From Clostridiales bacterium (GTDB taxonomy: Bacteria; Bacillota; Clostridia; Lachnospirales; JAQSXR01), in the NCBI GenBank assembly GCA_029256575.1, contig JAQSXR010000003.1, forward strand, positions 434,001 to 498,000: a stretch of DNA of 64,000 nt. The letters run 5' to 3'. The notes beneath the pieces are model-generated. The model was not told where the DNA came from. It worked only from the letters and a program-made list of their open reading frames with translations, and searched no databases. Made by a program: the position numbers and the translations under genes. Below, piece by piece: positions 58,543-64,000 of this stretch (positions are counted from its first letter, which is position 1; each line of letters starts with the position of its first letter).

Positions 58543-58580
58543 TAAAAAAAATAGAACTACATTTATATGTAGTTCTATTT
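58543..58580 (-). terminator. Terminator of the ABC exporter operon
   Basis: ATAGAACTACAT and ATGTAGTTCTAT form a 12-bp stem with a 4-nt loop, followed by a T run on the minus strand. Confidence 0.92.
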
Positions 58581-58602
58581 ATCCTTAATCTTCTATTTCT
58601 AT

Positions 58603-60471
58603 TTATTCTTCCGAAGTACTAAACTGACTATTATATAATGAAGCATAAAAACCATTTGCTCCAATTAGTTCTTCATGACTTCCTTGTTCAACAATGTCAC
58701 CATCATTCATAACTAGTATTAAATCTGCATCTCGAATCGTTGAAAGTCTATGAGCAATTATAAAACTTGTTCTGCCACTCATGAGGTTTTCCATCGCTTT
58801 TTGGATAAAGATTTCTGTTCTTGTGTCAACTGAGCTTGTCGCCTCATCCAATATCAATATCTTAGGATCTGATAATATTGCTCTTGCAATCGTAAGCAAC
58901 TGCTTCTGACCTTGGGAAACATTACTTGCTTCTTCATTAAGAATTAGGTCGTATCCGTCTGGAAGTGTTTTTATAAAATGATGCGCATGTGCTGATTTCG
59001 ATGCCGCTTTAATCTCATCATCTGTCGCATTTAAATTACCATAACGAATATTTTCTCTAATTGTACCATTATATAGCCAAGTATCTTGTAATACCATACC
59101 AAACTGGCTTCTTAAATCATCTCGTTTATATTCTCTAATGTCGTGTCCATCCACTAAGATTGCTCCACTATTTACATCATAAAAACGCATTAGAAGTTTA
59201 ACCATTGTGGTCTTACCAGCACCTGTCGGCCCTACAATAGCAACCTTTTGACCAGGCTTTATCTTTGCAGAGAAATTATTAATAATAATTTTATCTTCAT
59301 TATATCCAAAGCTTACGTCCTTAAATTCTACTGTTCCTTTGATGTTACTTATATCAGCTCCATTAACAACGTCTTCTATCTCTTCTTCTTGACCTAAGAA
59401 TTCAAAGACTCTTTCTGCGGCAGCCGCAGTAGATTGAAGTACATTAGCCATCTGTGCTGTTTGTGCAATTGGTTGATTAAATGATCTTACATATTGAATG
59501 AATGCTTGAATATCACCAATTTTAATATTTCCTTTTACAACTAACCATCCACCCATAATAGTTACAACAACATATCCTAGGTTACCAACGAACATCATTA
59601 ATGGCATCATCAAACCGGATAAGAATTCCGCTTTCCAAGTTGAACCATATAATTTGTTATTCAACACTTCAAATTGCTCGATGGATTTTTCTTCGCCGTT
59701 AAAAGCTTTCATTACGATATGTCCACCGTACATTTCTTCGATGTGTCCATTTACTTTACCAAGATATTCTTGTCTTTGGCTAAAAAACTTTTGCGATTTC
59801 TTAACAACTATCATTATTAATATCATTGATATTGGAAGAACCAGTACCGTTATTCCTGTTAATGTTGGACTAATTGATAACATCATAATGATGATACCAA
59901 TCAATGCAGTAATAGACGTTATTATTTGTGTCATACTTTGGCTCAAACTTTGGCTTATTGTATCAACATCATTTGTGATTCTAGATAAGATCTCACCATG
60001 ACTCATGGTATCAAAATATTTAAGCGGCATTTTATTAATCTTTTCATCGATTTGTTTTCTAAAATTATATGTTATTTTTTGTGAAACACCTGCCATTACA
60101 TAGCTTTGTATAAACATAAACACTACTGATACCGCATATATAACTGCTAACATAATCAGAATCTTCGCAATGAATCCAAAATCAATACCGGCTCCTACAA
60201 CACCGGACATCTTTGCTGTGATACCTTCTGCTAATTTATTCGTTGCCTTTGCTAATATCTTAGGTCCAACTATTGTAAACACTGTACTACCGATTGCAAA
60301 GATAAGAACTACTATAATCTGAAGAGTAAATGGTTTTAAATATCCACCTAATTTGACCATAGTTGCTTTGAAATTCTTTGCTTTCTCACCTGCGCCCATA
60401 CCACCCATTGGGCCGCCACCAAATGGTCCTTGTTGTTGTCTACGAGGGTTTTTCGCTTTATTATCTTCCAT
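58603..60471 (-). CDS. ABC exporter half-transporter, catalytic-site subunit
   Basis: A 622-residue type IV ABC half-transporter: a glycine- and proline-rich N-terminus (RRQQQGPFGGGPMGGMG), six membrane helices (~45-340) and an ATPase domain with Walker A VGPTGAGKTTMV, Q-loop GMVLQDTWLYNG, signature NVSQGQKQL, Walker B LILDEATSSVD with the catalytic glutamate, and switch histidine IIAHRLSTI. Its start overlaps the partner's stop as TAATG, so the two form a heterodimer of the TM287/288 kind. The substrate is unknown, though multidrug-like export is common in this family. Confidence 0.93.
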   Translation of the reverse strand: MEDNKAKNPRRQQQGPFGGGPMGGMGAGEKAKNFKATMVKLGGYLKPFTLQIIVVLIFAIGSTVFTIVGPKILAKATNKLAEGITAKMSGVVGAGIDFGFIAKILIMLAVIYAVSVVFMFIQSYVMAGVSQKITYNFRKQIDEKINKMPLKYFDTMSHGEILSRITNDVDTISQSLSQSMTQIITSITALIGIIIMMLSISPTLTGITVLVLPISMILIMIVVKKSQKFFSQRQEYLGKVNGHIEEMYGGHIVMKAFNGEEKSIEQFEVLNNKLYGSTWKAEFLSGLMMPLMMFVGNLGYVVVTIMGGWLVVKGNIKIGDIQAFIQYVRSFNQPIAQTAQMANVLQSTAAAAERVFEFLGQEEEIEDVVNGADISNIKGTVEFKDVSFGYNEDKIIINNFSAKIKPGQKVAIVGPTGAGKTTMVKLLMRFYDVNSGAILVDGHDIREYKRDDLRSQFGMVLQDTWLYNGTIRENIRYGNLNATDDEIKAASKSAHAHHFIKTLPDGYDLILNEEASNVSQGQKQLLTIARAILSDPKILILDEATSSVDTRTEIFIQKAMENLMSGRTSFIIAHRLSTIRDADLILVMNDGDIVEQGSHEELIGANGFYASLYNSQFSTSEE

Positions 60472-62681
60472 TATGCTAGTTCCTCCTTTGACAATTGTGA
60501 GTATGCTATTTCTTTATATACTTCACAAGTATTTAATAATTCTTTATGTGTTCCGATTCCAACTATTTCGCCTTCATCTAAAACTATAATTTGATCCGCA
60601 TCAATAATCGTACTAATTCGTTGTGCTACGATTAGTTTTGTGCTATTTCCTGTTTCTGCTTTTAATGCTTTTCTAAGCTCGGCATCTGTTTTGAAGTCAA
60701 GAGCTGAGAAGCTGTCATCAAATATATATATTTCTGGTTTCTTAACTAACGCTCTCGCAATGGATAGTCTTTGTTTTTGTCCACCTGATACATTCGTTCC
60801 GCCTTCTGCAATTTCCGTTTCATAACCTTCCGGTTTTGTACGTATAAATTCAGTTGCTTGTGCAATATCAGCCGCTTTTTCCAAATCTTCATCGGTTGCA
60901 TTTTCATTCGCATATCGTAAGTTACTCGCTATTGTACCGGAGAATAGTAATCCCTTTTGTGGCACATAACCTATCTTTTCTCTTAATTCATGTTGTGTTA
61001 CATTCTTTACATTTTCTCCATCAACCAATAATTCACCTTTTGATATATCATAGAACCTTGGAATCAAGTTAATCAATGTAGATTTACCACTACCGGTTGA
61101 ACCAATAAACGCTGTTGTTTTACCTGGTTGCGCTGTAAAAGTAATATCTTTTAATACGGATTCTTCCGCACCTGGATAGCTAAAGGATACATTTTTAAAT
61201 TCAATAAGACCCTTATTGTTATTACTAAAATGATTTGCTTTTTCAGGATCTTTGATTGTTGGTTTCGTATCTAATATTTCAAAAATACGATTCGCCGAAA
61301 CGGAAGCACGTGGTACCATGATGAATACCATTGATAACATAAGGAATGACATAATTATTTGCATTGCATATTGTATAAATGCTACCATGCTACCGATTTG
61401 TAATCCACCTGCATCAATTTGCTTTGCTCCAAACCAAACGATTAATATAGAAGTTCCATTCATTACAATCGTCATCATAGGCATCATAAGTGACATTGCC
61501 CTATGAACAAATAAATTTGTTTTCGTTAATTCTTGATTTACATCGTCAAAGCGTTTTTCTTCATGTTTTTGAGTATTAAATGCTCGAATAACCATTATTC
61601 CGATTAAGCTTTCTCTGGTTACCAAATTCACTTTATCTACTAACTTCTGGATCTTCTTAAATTTCGGTATTGCTACTGAAAATAGAGAAGCTACTAAAAT
61701 AAGCATCGTAACAACTGCTAATGCAATGATCCATACCATTGATGAATTCGTACTTGATACTCTGATTATTCCTCCAACACCTAATATTGGAGCATAAATA
61801 ATAAGTCTAAGCATTACAATTACGAGCTGTACTTGTTGAACGTCATTGGTTGTTCTTGTGATTAAAGATGCTGTTGAGAATTTATCAAATTCAGTTCCTG
61901 AAAAATGTTCCACTTTTGAGAATATATTGCTACGCATTCTGAGTGAAACGCCTGCTGCAATTCTTGAGAAAATAAGGCTCGCGATAATCGTAACAAGTAG
62001 TGATAACAATGAAATAATCGTCATTATACCACCTGTTTTAAATAAATACGAGTTCTGAATACTTTTGATATTCAACCCTATTGTTTCATATTCTGCTGCT
62101 AAATAGTTCGCTGAAACAGAAGTAATGGCTGCTTCTGGAATGAGAGCTAATTTTTCTTCGATTCCTGAAAGCATTTCTTTCCGCTGTTCAGCTGGCATAA
62201 CCGCCATTGCATCAAATATTGTCATTCCCTCTGGAAGTTCTGCCATAGATAAACCAGGCATTTCACCAGCAGACATCTGGCCTACTATCATAATGGCTTT
62301 GCCAAGTTCCAAATCTATCTCTTCTATTTCTTTCACTTTTGTATTGAGTTTATAAATAGGTTCATTTGCTAAAATTGGATATTTCGCTACATATTTATCA
62401 TAGTCCTCTGTAGACAATGATTCGCGATCTAATAATATATAACTATCCTCAACGATTCTATTCGTATCCTCATCTAAAAATAGTTTAATCTTATCAAATT
62501 CACTTGCACGAATAGCTGTTGGTATCGAATGTTCAATACCTGATTTACTTATGCCAACATCAACTATTTTTGCCATATAATCTGGAAGAGCCAAGTCGAA
62601 TTGAGCTTGTGTATAAATTAATGCAATTGCAAATAATATCCATATAGAATATTTTTTTAAATAGGATCCTAACCTTAACAT
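60471..62681 (-). CDS. ABC exporter half-transporter, degenerate-site subunit with an extracellular insertion
   Basis: A 736-residue partner of the transporter encoded next. Between the first and second membrane helices lies an extra ~150-residue hydrophilic segment (about residues 40-210), predicted outside the cell and absent from the partner. The ATPase domain has Walker A IGSTGSGKSTLI, signature NVSGGQKQR and Walker B IYIFDDSFSALD, where Asp replaces the catalytic Glu, while the switch residue is Gln (VAQRIST instead of AHRLST). It thus contributes a non-hydrolysing site, as in asymmetric exporters. It begins 20 nt after dut and may share its transcript. Confidence 0.93.
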   Translation of the reverse strand: MLRLGSYLKKYSIWILFAIALIYTQAQFDLALPDYMAKIVDVGISKSGIEHSIPTAIRASEFDKIKLFLDEDTNRIVEDSYILLDRESLSTEDYDKYVAKYPILANEPIYKLNTKVKEIEEIDLELGKAIMIVGQMSAGEMPGLSMAELPEGMTIFDAMAVMPAEQRKEMLSGIEEKLALIPEAAITSVSANYLAAEYETIGLNIKSIQNSYLFKTGGIMTIISLLSLLVTIIASLIFSRIAAGVSLRMRSNIFSKVEHFSGTEFDKFSTASLITRTTNDVQQVQLVIVMLRLIIYAPILGVGGIIRVSSTNSSMVWIIALAVVTMLILVASLFSVAIPKFKKIQKLVDKVNLVTRESLIGIMVIRAFNTQKHEEKRFDDVNQELTKTNLFVHRAMSLMMPMMTIVMNGTSILIVWFGAKQIDAGGLQIGSMVAFIQYAMQIIMSFLMLSMVFIMVPRASVSANRIFEILDTKPTIKDPEKANHFSNNNKGLIEFKNVSFSYPGAEESVLKDITFTAQPGKTTAFIGSTGSGKSTLINLIPRFYDISKGELLVDGENVKNVTQHELREKIGYVPQKGLLFSGTIASNLRYANENATDEDLEKAADIAQATEFIRTKPEGYETEIAEGGTNVSGGQKQRLSIARALVKKPEIYIFDDSFSALDFKTDAELRKALKAETGNSTKLIVAQRISTIIDADQIIVLDEGEIVGIGTHKELLNTCEVYKEIAYSQLSKEELA

Positions 62682-62700
62682 CTTATCATCTACCTTTCAT

Positions 62701-63156
62701 TTAACGTCCGCTGTGGCCAAATCCGCCTTCTCCTCTTTGTGTTTCATCGAGGGAGTTAACAATTTTCCATTCAGCTTGTTCAATTTTATTAATAACCATT
62801 TGAGCGATTCTTTCACCTCTGTTAATAACAAAAGCTTCTTTGCCCCAATTAATCAATATTACTTTAATTTCGCCTCTATAATCTGCATCAATTGTTCCAG
62901 GTGCATTTGGTATTCCAATCGCATATTTTGCAGCAAGACCACTTCTTCCTCTTATCTGAGCTTCAAAGCCTTCTGGTAACGCAATCTTTATTCCTGTCGG
63001 TATTAGCTTATAATCTCCTGGTTCGAGAGTTATTGGTTCATCTACTGGTACATCTGCATATAAATCCAAACCTGCTGCTCCTGCACTCATATACTTAGGG
63101 AGAGGTAATGTTCTACCTGTGTCTGTTTGTTCTATTGCTACCTTCAAATTCATCAT
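62701..63156 (-). CDS. dut: dUTP diphosphatase
   Basis: Trimeric dUTPase that hydrolyses dUTP to dUMP and keeps uracil out of DNA. The 151-residue protein has the five motifs: [50 protein letters not shown] and the C-terminal arm [11 protein letters not shown]. The start (ATG ATG) is 2 nt after the stop of the recombinase-like gene, whose last codons hold its AAAGGAG ribosome site, so translation should be coupled. Confidence 0.96.
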   Translation of the reverse strand: MMNLKVAIEQTDTGRTLPLPKYMSAGAAGLDLYADVPVDEPITLEPGDYKLIPTGIKIALPEGFEAQIRGRSGLAAKYAIGIPNAPGTIDADYRGEIKVILINWGKEAFVINRGERIAQMVINKIEQAEWKIVNSLDETQRGEGGFGHSGR

Positions 63157-63158
63157 TT

Positions 63159-63788
63159 CTACTCCTTTTTCTCTGGTAAATACTTTTTCATAATTTCTTT
63201 AATCATCTGGCCGTTATTATCAAGAAGTAAACTATATTCCTTAATATCAATCCGAGAAAATTCTAGCAAACTTGCAATATCATATATGATTTCTTCTTTC
63301 GGGGAAAATTCAATATTATCAAGATCAACCAAAACGACTTTACTAGTTTCTAACCATTTACTCATCATATCATATCCGTACCTCATAAGTCTGTCCTTGT
63401 ATGCAATCAGGATCAAACTTATATTTCCACACATACACTCCTCAATCATTTTATGAAGGTTAGCACGGTCATGATGAATGCCATTTGAAATATCAATAAT
63501 AACTTCATCAATTTGAATATCATTTTTCAAAGCATATTCTTCTAAATATACAATCTGTTTTTCCAAATGATCCTTGAAGTCATTATGCGATACTCTTGCG
63601 TAAATAACACTCTTCCCTTTTACAACTTTCCCATCGCTAATATAATCCGTGTATTGCCTATGTGTGTAATACCTCCTACCTGTTGGTGCTCTATATGCAA
63701 TAAGCTTATGTTCATTATCCCAACGCTGCAAAGTCTTTACCGATACCCCTATTAACTTAGCAAATTCATTAGGTTTATATATTTCCAT
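63159..63788 (-). CDS. Orphan IS607-type serine recombinase (TnpA-like) with MerR-like HTH
   Basis: A 209-residue protein with an N-terminal MerR/excisionase-type helix-turn-helix ([25 protein letters not shown]) and a serine-recombinase catalytic domain ([10 protein letters not shown], with the nucleophile near Ser67; [38 protein letters not shown]). This is the IS607 TnpA arrangement. No tnpB follows: dut starts 2 nt later, and the C-terminal ~60 residues diverge from the usual TnpA end. It may be a stranded transposase or a recombinase co-opted as a regulator. GAGGTG precedes the ATG. Confidence 0.85.
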   Translation of the reverse strand: MEIYKPNEFAKLIGVSVKTLQRWDNEHKLIAYRAPTGRRYYTHRQYTDYISDGKVVKGKSVIYARVSHNDFKDHLEKQIVYLEEYALKNDIQIDEVIIDISNGIHHDRANLHKMIEECMCGNISLILIAYKDRLMRYGYDMMSKWLETSKVVLVDLDNIEFSPKEEIIYDIASLLEFSRIDIKEYSLLLDNNGQMIKEIMKKYLPEKKE

Positions 63789-63825
63789 TATCGCACCTCA
63801 TTTCCTCGATACATACTACCACCTT

Positions 63826-63853
63826 TGTATACATTTGTCTATATTATTCACAA
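63826..63853 (-). promoter_or_regulatory. Possible promoter of the recombinase-dut unit
   Basis: TTGTGA (63853-63848), 16 nt, TATACA (63831-63826) on the minus strand; moderate match. Cluster D of the repeat family lies ~20 bp upstream. Confidence 0.4.
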
Positions 63854-63874
63854 AATTTTCACAAGAAATACAAG

Positions 63875-64000
63875 TGATACAATGGGGACGGTTCTTTTTG
63901 TATCACTTTGATACATTGGGGACGGTTCTTTTTGTATCACTTTGATACAAAAAGAACCGTCCCCATTGTTCACTTTCGAACAAAAAGAACCGTCCCCATT
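63875..64000. repeat. REP-like repeat cluster D, runs off the right edge
   Basis: Units lie at 63875-63905 (+), 63909-63939 (+), 63943-63972 (-) and 63976-64000 (-, cut by the window), with CTT spacers. Units 2 and 3 form a perfect 22-bp inverted repeat with a 3-nt loop (63918-63964). At the junction of units 3 and 4 the usual ends are changed to TTGTTC and GAACAA, which are still complementary. Confidence 0.93.

Noticed and set aside
62701-63788. Complete IS607 element
   Set aside because: No tnpB and no recognisable element ends; the following gene is an intact chromosomal dut.

Overview
The window is AT-rich, dense and almost entirely transcribed leftwards (minus strand). Gene content and families (S-layer homology proteins, rny, recA-recX, the pgsA/rimO/ftsK/tepA neighbourhood, flavodiiron protein, Fhs/FolD, BY-kinase type cps genes) point to an anaerobic, Gram-positive clostridium, most probably of the Lachnospiraceae. 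That placement is inference from families; no ribosomal RNA is present.

Layout. 1-2.6 kb: the 5' part of a large helical protein of unknown function (runs off the left edge) and an orphan BY-kinase paralogue. 2.8-7.8 kb: a 1469-residue S-layer-anchored protein made largely of YDG repeats, followed by a Cu/Zn superoxide dismutase. 8.1-13.1 kb: a five-gene polysaccharide control operon (PHP tyrosine phosphatase, Wzz-type modulator, BY-kinase, two further Wzz-like proteins), read from a consensus promoter through a leader terminator that looks like an attenuator. 13.6-33.8 kb: a twenty-gene polysaccharide biosynthesis cluster. It has a hybrid sugar-phosphate transferase/epimerase, RmlABCD plus a dTDP-rhamnose 4-epimerase-like enzyme, four or five glycosyltransferase-like genes, two acyltransferases, flippase and polymerase, and a terminal block (dehydrogenase, nucleotidyltransferase, HAD protein, glycerophosphotransferase) suggesting glycerol-phosphate decoration. 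Its first gene, a CapD/FlaA1-type dehydratase, is a clear pseudogene.

34-39 kb: housekeeping genes (aminotransferase, RNase Y, RecX, RecA with a perfect LexA box). 39.7-43 kb: DegV protein, tRNA-Thr(CGT), a TetR regulator with a putative autoregulatory palindrome, and a flavodiiron protein. 43-47.6 kb: an accessory stretch with a decayed beta-lactamase-like lipoprotein gene, an SLH-CAP surface protein and a frameshifted REP-associated tyrosine transposase (RAYT). 47.6-56.6 kb: cinA-pgsA-rimO-folD-fhs-ftsK-tepA, with an internal deletion in the CinA amidase domain. 56.7-63.8 kb: a chemoreceptor, a heterodimeric ABC exporter, dUTPase and an orphan IS607-type serine recombinase.

The most distinctive element is a dispersed repeat family: 31-bp units at a nearly constant 34-bp period (31 + 3-nt spacer), with complementary ends (TGATACAA/TTGTATCA) and a GGGGACGGTTC core. 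It occurs in four intergenic clusters (43.0, 46.3, 47.5 and 63.9 kb). Two of them flank the RAYT gene in opposite orientations, so it is best read as the REP/BIME-like substrate of that transposase. Several genes (capD-like, beta-lactamase-like, RAYT, cinA, orphan BY-kinase) carry frameshifts or deletions, which means either a decaying accessory genome or, for some, assembly error.
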